From Pseudomonas sp. H9 (GTDB lineage Bacteria; Pseudomonadota; Gammaproteobacteria; Pseudomonadales; Pseudomonadaceae), in NCBI RefSeq assembly GCF_004353925.1, contig NZ_SMOK01000002.1, forward strand, positions 62,001 to 126,000: DNA of 64,000 nt. Reading direction: 5' to 3'. Position numbers and translations under genes: made by a program. The notes under the pieces are model-generated. The model was given only the letters and a program-made list of their open reading frames with translations. It did not search any database and was not told the origin of the DNA. Of this stretch, positions 7,999 to 19,648 are shown piece by piece (position 1 is the stretch's first letter; the number at the start of each line of letters is the position of its first letter).

Positions 7999-9114
7999 GT
8001 GCGTATTGCTTTTCTACTACTGACAGGCCTGTTGAGTGTCGCGGTGCAGGCCGCGCCTGTGCCGCCGACCACCTTCGATCGTGCCTACTGGCCCGAGCAG
8101 CTTGAAAACCCGACGTTGTTCGATGTTGCCTCGCGCGCCGAGATTCTCGGTTTTGCCCAGGCGCTGGAGGCCAGCGAAGCGCTCGATGAGCCCGCGCTGG
8201 CAGCGCGCCTGGGGCTCAAGCAGATCAACCTGGCCTCGATCAATCAGGTGCGCGCGCGCCTCTGGCAGCAGCTATGGCGCAACTATGCGCTGGCGCAGCA
8301 GAGTTGCGAACAGGATGCGTCGTTCTGCTATGCCATCGACTCACAGCACGAGCTGCGCCAGCAGGCCGCCCGGTTTGAAGTGGCCAGCGACTCGTTCTAC
8401 GCCGGCTGGGCCGAGCCCAGCCGTGAGTTCCACCAGAGCTACCTGAACGAGTTGTTGCGAAAAGCGGCGTTGTTTCCGCAAACCACCAGCGAAGTCGAGC
8501 GTTTTTCCGACATTGAACGCAACGGTGATGAGCTTAATGACCGGGTTTTTCTGCTCACTTTCGATGCTGGCCCCAGCACGGTGGGTACGGCGACCGATGC
8601 GCTGACCGACTATTTGCGCCGGCAGAAACTCGCGGCGACCTTCTTTGTACTGGGTAACAGCCTGCAAACACGCCGCGACAAGACTTCGTTGGCGCAGGTG
8701 CGTGCGCTCTACAAAGGTCAATGTGTCGGCCTTCAAGGTTGGCAGTACCGCTCTCATGGCCAATGGCAGGACTGGCAAAGTTCGGTCACCCGCACTCAGG
8801 CACAACTTGAGGCTGACCTGCCCGATCAATATGTGCCTTTGTTCAGGCCGCCCTATGGCCAGCGCCGGGCGGACAGCCAGGGCTTCTTTGCCAGACAGGG
8901 GCTTGCAGTGGTGCTGTGGAATATCGATGCCCAGGACCAGAGCACGCTCAGTGCCGAGCAGTCAGCGCAACGGGTGCTGACCCTGATGCTGCTGTGGCGG
9001 CGCGGGGTGATCCAGTTTCAGGACGGCCAGCCCAAGGCACAAGAGGCACTGGCGTGGCTGCTGAAACAGACGGCACAAAGTGGGATTGGCTGGGAAGACT
9101 GTAAGCATTACTGA
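7999..9114 (+). CDS. Secreted polysaccharide-deacetylase-like protein, catalytic residues altered
   Basis: A 371-residue protein with a cleavable signal peptide (residues 1-19, ending VQAAP), so probably periplasmic. The C-terminal half (from about residue 180) is a NodB-homology fold: TFDAGP (residues 187-192), RPPYGQRR and VLWNIDAQDQ are recognisable. The usual metal-binding Asp of TFDDG is Ala190, the HSxxH zinc motif is absent (the aligned region reads VGLQGWQYRSHG), and the terminal catalytic His region reads VIQFQDG. The N-terminal 170 residues are helical and rich in Gln, Ala and Glu. The start is GTG 7999, before which GGAGAG is seen. It is probably a non-enzymatic or altered relative rather than a working deacetylase. 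Confidence 0.8.
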   Translation: MRIAFLLLTGLLSVAVQAAPVPPTTFDRAYWPEQLENPTLFDVASRAEILGFAQALEASEALDEPALAARLGLKQINLASINQVRARLWQQLWRNYALAQQSCEQDASFCYAIDSQHELRQQAARFEVASDSFYAGWAEPSREFHQSYLNELLRKAALFPQTTSEVERFSDIERNGDELNDRVFLLTFDAGPSTVGTATDALTDYLRRQKLAATFFVLGNSLQTRRDKTSLAQVRALYKGQCVGLQGWQYRSHGQWQDWQSSVTRTQAQLEADLPDQYVPLFRPPYGQRRADSQGFFARQGLAVVLWNIDAQDQSTLSAEQSAQRVLTLMLLWRRGVIQFQDGQPKAQEALAWLLKQTAQSGIGWEDCKHY

Positions 9115-9160
9115 AAGCGGCAAGCTTGAAGCTATTAGCTTGAAACAAAAAGCTTAGCGG
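9115..9160. repeat. CAAGCTT-rich short repeat after the deacetylase-like gene
   Basis: AGCGGCAAGCTTGAAGCT followed by TTAGCTTGAA and AAGCTT immediately downstream of the stop. The same AGCGGCAAGCT core occurs in the repeats around the four-helix-bundle gene at 25981 and 26436. The rest of the 311-base gap to 9425 holds a small AAGGGC/GCCCTT hairpin (9178-9194) and the probable upstream region of the PhoH-like gene; no further gene was seen. Confidence 0.55.
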
Positions 9161-9425
9161 TGGTTAGACCGCGCGCCAAGGGCAAGATGCCCTTTGAAAA
9201 AATAAACTTCAAAAATACGTAAAAATGCTTTTTTCGGTCATGGGTTTTGCGGTATCAAGAAGACAGACCGCCGAACCCTGCAGCACAGGTGGCGTCATTG
9301 GGCACCGATTCTGTGAGGGCACTTCCCACCCGTAACGACGCGGACAAGGGAAGAAACGGCGGCCACTTCACGGCGCAACACCGTTCAGGTATTGCGTTGT
9401 ATGGCTCCCACAAAGGTGACCGAGT

Positions 9426-10820
9426 ATGGATGATCAAGGACGCACCAATTCCTCCAACAAGCCAATCCTTTATGTGCTCGATACCAATGTACTGATCCAC
9501 GATCCCAACGCATTGCTCAATTTCGAGGAGCACCACGTCGCCATACCGATGACGGTGCTGGAGGAGCTCGACAAACTCAAGACCGGCAAACACACCATCG
9601 CCGCCGAATGCCGCCAAGCCATCCGCCTGATTGACCAGACCCTGGGCGATGCCTCTCCCGCTGATGTCGAGCAGGGCGTGCCGATCCAGCGTGGCAAGAG
9701 TGGACCCAAGGGCTTTCTGTCGATTCTGATGAGCCCGCGCAACGAACCGAACCACCTGCTGCCGGAAACACTCAACGACAACATCATCATCAACCAGTTG
9801 CTGGAGCTGCGCAGTCGGCGTAAAGACCTGGATGTGGTGCTGGTGACCAAAGACATCAACATGCGCCTCAAGGCCCGCGCCTGTGGGATCGCGGCCGAGG
9901 ATTACAGCACTGACCAACTGGTTGACGACGTGTCGCTGCTGCCCAAGGGCTATCACAGTGTCACCGGGTCATTCTGGGACCGCGTCAGCAAGGTCGAGAC
10001 TCGTCAGGAGCGCGGTCGCACCTGGCACCGGGTGCAGATGATCGACAACCTGCCGGCGGTGCACATCAACGAGTTCATTATCGATGAGCAGGGCTTCGTC
10101 GGCTGGATCAAGGGGATTCGCGACGATGAGCTGCTGCTGCTCGACCTGCACCAGGAGCCGCTGCTGCACCAGGAAGCCTGGGGCTTGAAACCGCGCGATA
10201 TCCATCAAAGCCTGGCGCTGTTCGCGTTGCTCGACCCGGATATTCATTTGGTCAACCTGACCGGGGCGGCGGGTTCTGGTAAAACCATTCTGGCCCTGGC
10301 TGCGGCCATTGAGCAGACCATGGTCAGCAAGCGCTACCGGCGCATTATCGCCACCCGCAGTGTGCAGGGGCTGGATCAGGAGATCGGCTTCCTGCCGGGC
10401 ACCGAAGCCGAGAAAATGGAGCCTTGGCTGGGCGCCATCACTGACAACCTTGAAGCACTGCACATGGATGATGAAAGCACCCACGGCAGTGTCGACTACA
10501 TCCTTGAGCGTGTTCCGCTGCAATTCAAATCGCTGAACTACATTCGCGGTCGCAGCTTCCAGCAAAGCCTGATTCTGATCGACGAATGCCAGAACCTCAC
10601 TCCGCACCAGATGAAAACCATCATCACCCGTGCCGGTGCTGGTTCGAAGGTGATCTGCCTGGGTAACCTGGCACAGATCGACACCCCGTACCTGTCTGCG
10701 ACCAGCTCGGGCCTGACCTACCTGACCGAGCGTTTCAAGGACTTCCCCAACGGCGTTCACATTACCCTGCAAGGTGTACCGCGTTCGATTCTGGCCGAAT
10801 ACGCCGAATCGCATCTGTAA
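9426..10820 (+). CDS. PIN-domain/PhoH-like ATPase (PhoH2 type)
   Basis: A 464-residue fusion of an N-terminal PIN nuclease domain (YVLDTNVLIHDPNAL, MTVLEELDKLK, with the acidic residues of the active site) and a C-terminal PhoH P-loop ATPase. Walker A is GAAGSGKT near residue 283 and Walker B is LILIDECQNL. PIN-PhoH proteins of this YlaK class act as RNA helicase/ribonucleases in the cytoplasm. It is a single gene ended by a strong terminator, followed by moaC in the same direction. A physiological role in Pseudomonas is not established. Confidence 0.92.
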   Translation: MDDQGRTNSSNKPILYVLDTNVLIHDPNALLNFEEHHVAIPMTVLEELDKLKTGKHTIAAECRQAIRLIDQTLGDASPADVEQGVPIQRGKSGPKGFLSILMSPRNEPNHLLPETLNDNIIINQLLELRSRRKDLDVVLVTKDINMRLKARACGIAAEDYSTDQLVDDVSLLPKGYHSVTGSFWDRVSKVETRQERGRTWHRVQMIDNLPAVHINEFIIDEQGFVGWIKGIRDDELLLLDLHQEPLLHQEAWGLKPRDIHQSLALFALLDPDIHLVNLTGAAGSGKTILALAAAIEQTMVSKRYRRIIATRSVQGLDQEIGFLPGTEAEKMEPWLGAITDNLEALHMDDESTHGSVDYILERVPLQFKSLNYIRGRSFQQSLILIDECQNLTPHQMKTIITRAGAGSKVICLGNLAQIDTPYLSATSSGLTYLTERFKDFPNGVHITLQGVPRSILAEYAESHL

Positions 10821-10827
10821 CCTTCCC

Positions 10828-10856
10828 CCGGGCGGCCATGCCGCCCGGCTTTTTTT
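10828..10856 (+). terminator. Rho-independent terminator after PhoH-like gene
   Basis: A 9-base-pair stem CCGGGCGGC / GCCGCCCGG with a 3-base loop is followed by seven T residues. Confidence 0.93.
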
Positions 10857-10914
10857 CGCTGCGAATTCCTGACTCCTGGGTTTACACTCAGCATTCCTGA
10901 ACAGGAGGAAGGTT

Positions 10915-11391
10915 GTGCTGACTCATCTCGATTCCCAAGGTCGGGCCAATATGGTCGACGTCACCGATAAAGCCGTGACCTCGCGTGAGGCTGTGGCCGA
11001 AGCGCGGGTGCGCATGCTCCCGCAAACCCTGCAAATGATCGTCGAAGGTGAGCATCCCAAGGGGGATGTGTTCGCTGTGGCGCGCATTGCCGGTATTCAG
11101 GCGGCGAAGAAAACCAGTGATCTGATTCCGTTGTGCCATCCGCTGATGCTGACCAGCGTTAAAGTCGAGCTCAACGCTGAAGGCAACGACACCGTTCATA
11201 TCGTCGCGCGCTGCAAACTGGCCGGGCAGACGGGTGTAGAAATGGAAGCCCTGACCGCTGCCAGCGTGGCGGCGCTGACGATTTATGACATGTGCAAGGC
11301 GGTTGACCGCGGCATGATCATCGACGGTGTGCGGGTGCTGGAAAAACTCGGCGGCAAGAGCGGCCATTACCAGGCGGACGCTGCGCAATGA
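10915..11391 (+). CDS. moaC: Cyclic pyranopterin monophosphate synthase MoaC
   Basis: A 158-residue MoaC, which with MoaA converts GTP to cyclic pyranopterin monophosphate, the first step of molybdenum cofactor synthesis. Family signatures are [15 protein letters not shown] at the start, [12 protein letters not shown] (the conserved His in the active site) and [18 protein letters not shown] at the end. It uses a GTG start at 10915 after GGAGGAAGG. It opens the moaCDE operon and overlaps moaD by 4 bases; moaA is not in this window. Confidence 0.97.
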   Translation: MLTHLDSQGRANMVDVTDKAVTSREAVAEARVRMLPQTLQMIVEGEHPKGDVFAVARIAGIQAAKKTSDLIPLCHPLMLTSVKVELNAEGNDTVHIVARCKLAGQTGVEMEALTAASVAALTIYDMCKAVDRGMIIDGVRVLEKLGGKSGHYQADAAQ

Positions 11392-11633
11392 AGGTTCAGG
11401 TGATGTATTTCGCGCGTTACCGGGAAGCACTGGAGCGCGACGGCGAGACGCTTGAAGGCGCCTTTGCGACGTTGGACGACGTGCGCCGGGCATTGCTTGA
11501 GAAAGGCGCAGGCTATGCGGTGCTGCAAGAGCAGAACTTGATGTGCGCGCGCAATGAAGATTTGTGCAAGCTCGATGAAGCTGTCGCTGACGGCGATGTG
11601 GTGGCGTTCTTTCCGCCCGTGACCGGAGGCTGA
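11388..11633 (+). CDS. moaD: Molybdopterin synthase sulfur carrier MoaD
   Basis: An 81-residue ubiquitin-like sulfur carrier. The C-terminal Gly-Gly (FFPPVTGG) is the thiocarboxylate site that donates sulfur inside the MoaD-MoaE complex. Its ATG overlaps the moaC stop (ATGA), and moaE starts one base after its own stop, so the three genes are translationally linked. Confidence 0.96.
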   Translation: MKVQVMYFARYREALERDGETLEGAFATLDDVRRALLEKGAGYAVLQEQNLMCARNEDLCKLDEAVADGDVVAFFPPVTGG

Positions 11634-11634
11634 G

Positions 11635-12081
11635 ATGAGTGTTCGAGTACAGACCACAGCGTTTGACCCGGGTGTTGAAGTCAACGCCATGCACGCGGCC
11701 AATGTCGGTGTTGGCGCAGTGGTCAGTTTTGTTGGCTATGTACGCGACTTCAATGATGGCCGGGAAGTTGCAGGTATGTTTCTGGAGCACTACCCGGGCA
11801 TGACCGAAAAGGCGCTGGCCAAGATTGTGATGGAAGCCGAGCAGCGCTGGCCGCTGCTCAAGGTCGAGGTGTTGCACCGTATTGGCGCGCTTGAACCGGG
11901 TGAGCCCATTGTTTTCGTCGGCGTGGCCAGTGCACACCGACAGGCTGCCTTCGATGCCTGCAATTTCATCATGGACTACCTCAAGACCCGTGCACCCTTC
12001 TGGAAGAAAGAACAGACCGGCGACGGCCCACGTTGGGTCGAGGGCAAGCAGAGCGACGAAGACGCAGCAAGCCGCTGGTAA
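11635..12081 (+). CDS. moaE: Molybdopterin synthase catalytic subunit MoaE
   Basis: A 148-residue MoaE, the subunit that adds two sulfurs to precursor Z to give molybdopterin. Visible conserved parts are GAVVSFVGYVRDFNDG, the LEHYPGMTEKAL block, VLHRIGALEPGEPIVFVGVAS and the catalytic Lys region DYLKTRAPFWKKE. Length and order are typical. A paired REP element follows directly after the stop and probably ends or stabilises the transcript. Confidence 0.97.
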   Translation: MSVRVQTTAFDPGVEVNAMHAANVGVGAVVSFVGYVRDFNDGREVAGMFLEHYPGMTEKALAKIVMEAEQRWPLLKVEVLHRIGALEPGEPIVFVGVASAHRQAAFDACNFIMDYLKTRAPFWKKEQTGDGPRWVEGKQSDEDAASRW

Positions 12082-12082
12082 C

Positions 12083-12156
12083 TGTAGGAGCGGGCTTGCC
12101 CCGCGATCGCAATTTGACAGACACACCGCAATCGCGGGGCAAGCCCGCTCCCACAG
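12083..12156. repeat. Paired REP element (REPIN), outward form
   Basis: GTAGGAGCGGGCTTGCCCCG and its inverse copy GGGGCAAGCCCGCTCCCAC are separated by about 30 bases, between moaE and the arginine-type binding protein. Confidence 0.92.
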
Positions 12157-12180
12157 TGCTTGAGTTTTTATACAATAAAG

Positions 12181-12211
12181 TCCAGTATGGAATTATAAGT
12201 ACAAAATAGTT
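12181..12211. promoter_or_regulatory. Candidate DauR operator upstream of the binding-protein gene
   Basis: GTCCAGTATGG (12180-12190, imperfect dyad TCCA-GTA-TGGA) followed by CAAAATAGTT (12202-12211). Both words recur upstream of dauB at 15915-15894 in the same order relative to transcription. The surrounding 12157-12285 region is AT-rich and holds the promoter. Assignment to DauR is inference. Confidence 0.5.
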
Positions 12212-12285
12212 CCAGGCCGTTGCGTGCCTGCTTCCTTTTCTCTGTCTTGCAACACACCTCCAATAACGAGCGAGAGAGACCCAGC

Positions 12286-13059
12286 ATGAAGAAGTTCACC
12301 CTGATCAGTGGTCTGGCCCTGAGCCTGTTGACCAGCAGCCTGTTCGCTGCCGAGGACACTTTGCGCATCGGCATCGAAGCGGCCTACCCACCCTTCGCTT
12401 CGAAAAACGACAAAGGCGAGATCGTCGGCTTTGATTACGACATCGGTAACGCTTTGTGCGCACAGATGCAGGTCAAGTGCGTGTGGAACGAGGTGGAGTT
12501 CGACGGCCTGATTCCTTCGCTGAAGGTGAAGAAAATCGACGCTGCGCTGTCGTCGATGACCATCACTGACGAACGTAAGAAGTCGGTCGATTTCACCCAC
12601 AAGTACTACTTCACCTCCTCGCGCCTGGTGATGAAGAAAGGTGCGGTGGTCGATGACCAGTACGCCAGCCTCAAAGGCAAGACCGTTGGGGTGCAGCGCG
12701 CCACCACGACCGATCGCTACGCCACCGAAGTGCTGGAGCCCAAGGGCATCACCATCAAGCGCTACAGCAACAACGAAGAAATCTACATGGACCTGGCGTC
12801 CGGGCGCGTCGATGCGATTTTCGCCGACACCATTCCGCTGGATGATTTCCTGTCAATGCCGCGCGGCGCGGATTACGCCTTTGTCGGCCCAGAGCTGAAA
12901 GACCCGAAATATGTCGGTGAAGGTGCCGGGATCGCGGTGCGCAAGGGTAACGAGGTGTTGGTGAGCAAGCTCAACAAAGCCATCGACGACCTGCGCGCCA
13001 ATGGCGAGTACCAGAAGATTCAGGCGAAGTACTTCAAGTCGGATATCTACGGCGATTGA
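12286..13059 (+). CDS. Periplasmic basic-amino-acid binding protein (ABC transporter), arginine locus
   Basis: A 257-residue family 3 solute-binding protein of the HisJ/ArgT/AotJ group. It has a signal peptide ending SLFAAEDT, then [29 protein letters not shown], the usual ligand-binding opening, and [19 protein letters not shown]. It should capture arginine-like amino acids in the periplasm for an ABC permease encoded elsewhere. Start ATG 12286 gives the correct signal peptide; the longer in-frame extension does not. In P. aeruginosa the equivalent gene (PA3865) also neighbours dauR. It converges with dauR and shares a candidate operator with dauB, suggesting co-regulation. Confidence 0.9.
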   Translation: MKKFTLISGLALSLLTSSLFAAEDTLRIGIEAAYPPFASKNDKGEIVGFDYDIGNALCAQMQVKCVWNEVEFDGLIPSLKVKKIDAALSSMTITDERKKSVDFTHKYYFTSSRLVMKKGAVVDDQYASLKGKTVGVQRATTTDRYATEVLEPKGITIKRYSNNEEIYMDLASGRVDAIFADTIPLDDFLSMPRGADYAFVGPELKDPKYVGEGAGIAVRKGNEVLVSKLNKAIDDLRANGEYQKIQAKYFKSDIYGD

Positions 13060-13067
13060 TCGATCAC

Positions 13068-13097
13068 CTCAAGGCCTGAAGCGCTTCAGGCCTTGAG
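13068..13097. terminator. Perfect 30-base palindrome, bidirectional terminator candidate
   Basis: CTCAAGGCCTGAAGC (13068-13082) is followed directly by its exact reverse complement (13083-13097). It lies between the convergent binding-protein and dauR genes and contains the last codons and stop of dauR, so the coding end doubles as half of the hairpin. No T run follows. Confidence 0.7.
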
Positions 13098-13712
13098 TTC
13101 CTTCAGGTGCTTGTACACCGTCGCGCGCCCCATCCCCAGCACATTGGCCACATAGTTGGCCGAACTCTTGCCCTTGAAGGCGCCTTCGGCGTGCAGGGCC
13201 AGTACCAGCTCGCGCTTGTGATCGCGGGTCAGCAGGTTCAGGCTCAACTGGCGCTGACGCAGCCAAGCGTTGAGGAAGGTATTGATGCGCTCCTGCCAGT
13301 CGTCGCGAAACAGCGCGTCGGGCTGCGGAATCAGTTTGCTCGGCGAGAGGAACAGATCCAGCGCAGCCTTGGCATTTTCAAACAAGGTGATGTTCAGGTT
13401 GATGCACAGGACTGCCTGCGGCGTGCCGGCCGCATTGCGCAGTACGGTGCTCAGTGAACGAATTTTCTGCCCGTCCCAGTTGAGCTTTTCATAGGGGCCG
13501 ATGTTGGTTTCATCGGTGCCTTTCTCCAGCATGTCTTCCAGCGCGGCGTCATCACCGATCTGGCGCTTGGACAGGTTGTTGGCGATGTAATCGATCTTCT
13601 GGCTGCGCAAATCGTGCAGCACCACCTCAGCGTGAGGGAAGAACAGCGTGGCGATGGCATCGGCGATGGCCCGGTAGTTATCCAGGACCGGGTCAGGGCG
13701 GGGTGTCGACAT
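13086..13712 (-). CDS. dauR: YheO-family transcriptional regulator DauR
   Basis: A 208-residue regulator with an N-terminal YheO-like PAS domain (residues about 8-120, VLHDLRSQKIDYIANNLSKR and LNWDGQKIRSLSTVLRN) and a C-terminal helix-turn-helix (SANYVANVLGMGRATVYKHLKEL). DauR represses the dauBAR operon in P. aeruginosa and responds to arginine metabolites. The ATG at 13712 is preferred, with GGAG nine bases before it, over an in-frame TTG five codons upstream. Gene order with dauA and dauB matches the known operon. Its last codons are part of a perfect palindrome. Confidence 0.9.
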   Translation of the reverse strand: MSTPRPDPVLDNYRAIADAIATLFFPHAEVVLHDLRSQKIDYIANNLSKRQIGDDAALEDMLEKGTDETNIGPYEKLNWDGQKIRSLSTVLRNAAGTPQAVLCINLNITLFENAKAALDLFLSPSKLIPQPDALFRDDWQERINTFLNAWLRQRQLSLNLLTRDHKRELVLALHAEGAFKGKSSANYVANVLGMGRATVYKHLKELKA

Positions 13713-13786
13713 TGGGGCAGGCTCCAAACGGTGTCAGCGCCCTCGGCACAAGGGCGCTGCGAGTGTGCCGCAATCGTAGCGGCGCG

Positions 13787-15878
<2,092 letters not shown>

Positions 15879-15893
15879 ACGAGACTCCAAATA

Positions 15894-15915
15894 AACTATT
15901 TTGTCCATTATGGAC
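15894..15915. promoter_or_regulatory. Candidate DauR operator upstream of dauB
   Basis: A perfect 13-base dyad GTCCATTATGGAC (15903-15915) adjoins AACTATTTTG (15894-15903), 15 bases upstream of the dauB start codon. The same two words are found before the binding-protein gene at 12180-12211. Binding by DauR is inferred. Confidence 0.55.
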
Positions 15916-15952
15916 TCTTTGTGTATTTGAGCAATAACCGGCCGTATAAAAG

Positions 15953-16010
15953 CATCGCGGGGCAAGCCCGCTCCCACCGGTCTGGTAGGAGCGAGCTTGC
16001 CCCGCGATAG
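15953..16010. repeat. Paired REP element, compact inward form
   Basis: ATCGCGGGGCAAGCCCGCTC and an inverse copy ending AGCTTGCCCCGCGAT are separated by about 8 bases, between the dauB upstream region and the end of rhlB. One base of the second copy differs (GAGCGAGC). Confidence 0.9.
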
Positions 16011-16021
16011 ATTTGAATCGA

Positions 16022-17464
16022 TCAGTGATGCTTACGCGGTACCGGCTTGAGCAGCTCGGTTGGCGGCATCTCACAGCTGATCTTGCGACCCAGCAGTTCT
16101 TCGATCGCTGGCAATTGGTAGGAGTCATCCTCACCGGCAAAGCTGATCGACACGCCACTGGTGCCAGCACGACCGGTACGGCCGATGCGATGCACGTAGT
16201 CGTCCGGATCTTCCGGCAGGGTGAAGTTGATCACATGGCTGATGCCGTCAATGTGAATGCCACGCCCGGCCACATCGGTGGCCACCAGCACGGTAATACG
16301 GCCTTCGCGGAAGTTTTCCAGAGTCTTGATGCGCTTGTGTTGCGGCACGTCACCCGACAGCTGGGCAGCATTGACGCCATCACGCACCAGGCGTTCTTCG
16401 ATGCGCCGCACTTCGTCTTTGCGGTTGGCGAAGACCATCACCCGTTCCCACTTGTTCTCGGTCACCAGGTTGTACAACAGCTTGTACTTGTCGCTGCCGG
16501 CCACGGCGTAAACGTGCTGCTCGACGGTTTCGCTGGCAACGTTTTCCGGCTCGATTTCGACGATGGCCGGGTTGGTGGTCCATTGCTTGGCCAGGTTCAT
16601 CACGTCTTCGGTGAAGGTGGCAGAGAACAGCAGTGTTTGCCGTTCGCTCTTCGGTGGGGTCTGGCGGATGATCTGGCGGACCTGCGGGATGAAGCCCATG
16701 TCGAGCATGCGGTCGGCTTCGTCCAGTACCAGTACTTCGACCATGTCCAGGTGCGCTTCACCGCGCTGGTTGAAGTCGAGCAGACGGCCTGGCGTCGCCA
16801 CCAGAATGTCGCAGTGCCGTGCTTCAAGGGCCTTGAGTTGCTTGTCGAAGTCCATGCCGCCAACGAAGGTCATGACGTTCAGGCCGGTGTACTTGGTCAG
16901 TGCGGCGGCGTCTTTGGCAATTTGCACCACCAGCTCGCGAGTCGGAGCAATGATCAATGCCCGTGGCTCGCCCATGTAGCGCTCTTTCGGCGGTGGGGTC
17001 TGCTGCAGCTGGGTGATGATCGAAATCAGGAAGGCTGCGGTTTTGCCGGTACCGGTCTGGGCACGGCCAATGGCGTCCTGACCGCGCAGGGTGTAACCCA
17101 GCACTTGTGCCTGAATCGGCGTGCAATACGGGAAGCCCAGGTCGTGGATTGCATGCATCAGCTCGGGCGAGAGCTTGAAATCATGGAAACGGGTCTTGCC
17201 TTCTTGCGGCTCGACCACGAAATCCTCCAGCTTCCAGGTGGAGGCTGCAGGTTTTGGTTTACGGGCGCGGCGTGGCTTGGGCTCGGCAGGTTTCTCGCTG
17301 CGTGCCGGTGCGCTGGCCGTCTTGGCCTCAGGGTTGAGCGGGGCAGCCGGGGCAGGGGCCTTGGGTGCTGCGGGGGGCTGCTCTACAGGGGCAGCAACTT
17401 GGGGAGCGAGTTGCTCAACCTCGCTCTTGCCGAACATTTTTTTGAGTGCTTTGAGCACGGTCAT
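16022..17464 (-). CDS. rhlB: DEAD-box ATP-dependent RNA helicase RhlB
   Basis: A 480-residue DEAD-box helicase. The core carries the Q motif with IQAQ, Walker [23 protein letters not shown] and HRIGRTGR. The first 70 or so residues are a low-complexity Pro/Ala/Lys-rich arm ([20 protein letters not shown] and RKPKPAAST), which Pseudomonas RhlB proteins carry ahead of the core. RhlB unwinds structured RNA for the degradosome. It follows dauB as in P. aeruginosa. A REP pair lies beyond its 3' end and the carboxylesterase gene beyond its 5' end. Confidence 0.9.
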   Translation of the reverse strand: MTVLKALKKMFGKSEVEQLAPQVAAPVEQPPAAPKAPAPAAPLNPEAKTASAPARSEKPAEPKPRRARKPKPAASTWKLEDFVVEPQEGKTRFHDFKLSPELMHAIHDLGFPYCTPIQAQVLGYTLRGQDAIGRAQTGTGKTAAFLISIITQLQQTPPPKERYMGEPRALIIAPTRELVVQIAKDAAALTKYTGLNVMTFVGGMDFDKQLKALEARHCDILVATPGRLLDFNQRGEAHLDMVEVLVLDEADRMLDMGFIPQVRQIIRQTPPKSERQTLLFSATFTEDVMNLAKQWTTNPAIVEIEPENVASETVEQHVYAVAGSDKYKLLYNLVTENKWERVMVFANRKDEVRRIEERLVRDGVNAAQLSGDVPQHKRIKTLENFREGRITVLVATDVAGRGIHIDGISHVINFTLPEDPDDYVHRIGRTGRAGTSGVSISFAGEDDSYQLPAIEELLGRKISCEMPPTELLKPVPRKHH

Positions 17465-17560
17465 CTCGTCAATTGGTTAAGGAATGTACGCCGGCCAGTG
17501 TAATGCAAGAATCGGGCGCGGCGTAGTGGATTGCACTCACAACTACCGGGAAGTGTGCTT

Positions 17561-18325
<765 letters not shown>

Positions 18326-18353
18326 TTAACTGAAACGCTTTAGCCGCTAAGAG

Positions 18354-18369
18354 TGGTACGCGCTTTGCT
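18354..18369 (+). promoter_or_regulatory. Sigma-54 type promoter of aapJQMP with long leader
   Basis: TGGTACGCGCTTTGCT matches the sigma-54 consensus TGGCACG-N4-TTGCT at all but one fixed position, with GG (18355-18356) and GC (18367-18368) at the required -24/-12 spacing. A start near 18380 would give a leader of about 170 bases to the aapJ ATG at 18554. The rest of the 336-base gap (18218-18553) contains no gene. Confidence 0.65.
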
Positions 18370-18553
18370 ATGAAACCTCTGACGCGAGGTTACACGTTTT
18401 GGACGGTAACACCCGTTGGCGGTCCCCAAGGCTGTCACAGAACAGCGCATTGCGCCAATTGACCCAAAAACAAGCCAACACGGGTCGGATGCGCCTCATA
18501 AGGGTGCGGTGCAATCCCGGCTCAACACAATAAGAGCAAAACTGGAGGTTTGA

Positions 18554-19582
18554 ATGAAGATGTTGAAATCCACCTTGGCAGTGGTTACCGCTGCAACCGT
18601 GCTGGGTATCAGTGGTATGGCACAGGCAGGTGCAACCCTGGATGCGGTGCAGAAGAAGGGCTTCGTTCAGTGTGGTGTGAGTGACGGCTTGCCGGGTTTC
18701 TCGGTTCCTGATGCCAAAGGCACCATCGTCGGTATCGACGCCGATGTCTGCCGCGCAGTCGCGGCTGCGGTATTTGGCGATGCCACCAAGGTCAAGTTCA
18801 GCCAGCTCAACGCCAAAGAGCGTTTCACTGCGTTGCAGTCGGGTGAAGTCGATGTGCTTTCGCGTAACACTACCTGGACCAGCTCCCGCGATGCTGGCAT
18901 GGGTCTGGTGTTCGCCGGTGTTACCTACTACGACGGCATCGGTTTTCTGGTCAATAAAAAGCTCGGTGTTTCCAGCGCCAAGGAGCTGGACGGTGCAACC
19001 ATCTGCATCCAGGCTGGTACCACCACTGAGCTCAACGTCTCCGATTACTTCCGCGCCAATGGCCTGAAGTACACCCCGATCACCTTCGACACCTCCGACG
19101 AAAGCGCCAAGTCGCTGGAATCCGGCCGTTGCGACGTGCTGACCTCCGACAAGTCGCAGCTCTACGCACAGCGCTCCAAGCTGGCTGCTCCGGCTGACTA
19201 TGTAGTGCTGCCGGAAACCATCTCCAAAGAGCCGCTGGGCCCAGTGGTACGTAAAGGCGATGAAGAGTGGTTCAGCATCGTTAAATGGACCCTGTTCGCC
19301 ATGCTCAACGCCGAGGAAATGGGGATCACCTCGAAAAACGTTGAAGCCGAAGCCAAAGCCACCAAAAACCCTGACGTCGCGCGCATGCTCGGCGCTGACG
19401 GTGAATATGGCAAAGACCTGAAACTGCCGAAAGACTGGGTGGTGCAGATCGTCAAGCAGGTTGGTAACTACGGCGAAGTATTCGAGAAGAACCTGGGCAA
19501 GGAAACCCCACTGCAAATCGACCGCGGCCTGAACGCCCTGTGGAACAACGGCGGCATTCAGTACGCGCCCCCGGTGCGCTGA
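18554..19582 (+). CDS. aapJ: General L-amino acid ABC transporter, periplasmic binding protein AapJ
   Basis: A 342-residue binding protein with a signal peptide (MAQAGATLDAV cleavage region). The mature part, VQCGVSDGLPGFSVPDAKG, VLSRNTTWTSSRD, IQAGTTTELNV and TSDKSQLYAQR, is characteristic of AapJ/BztA, longer than the HisJ group. It binds a broad range of L-amino acids in the periplasm. An optimal GGAGG precedes ATG 18554. It is followed by its two permeases and ATPase, and is preceded by a sigma-54-type promoter, which suggests nitrogen control. Confidence 0.95.
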   Translation: MKMLKSTLAVVTAATVLGISGMAQAGATLDAVQKKGFVQCGVSDGLPGFSVPDAKGTIVGIDADVCRAVAAAVFGDATKVKFSQLNAKERFTALQSGEVDVLSRNTTWTSSRDAGMGLVFAGVTYYDGIGFLVNKKLGVSSAKELDGATICIQAGTTTELNVSDYFRANGLKYTPITFDTSDESAKSLESGRCDVLTSDKSQLYAQRSKLAAPADYVVLPETISKEPLGPVVRKGDEEWFSIVKWTLFAMLNAEEMGITSKNVEAEAKATKNPDVARMLGADGEYGKDLKLPKDWVVQIVKQVGNYGEVFEKNLGKETPLQIDRGLNALWNNGGIQYAPPVR

Positions 19583-19648
19583 TGGCTGCGGCCAGCGGCG
19601 GCCTTGGCCGTCGCTGGCTGTTTGGTTCCCTTTCTTTCGGGGCATTAC

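Noticed and set aside
12083..12156. REP pairs read as a CRISPR array or as transposon ends
   Set aside because: They are isolated pairs spread over tens of kilobases, not regularly spaced spacers, and no cas gene or transposase is nearby.
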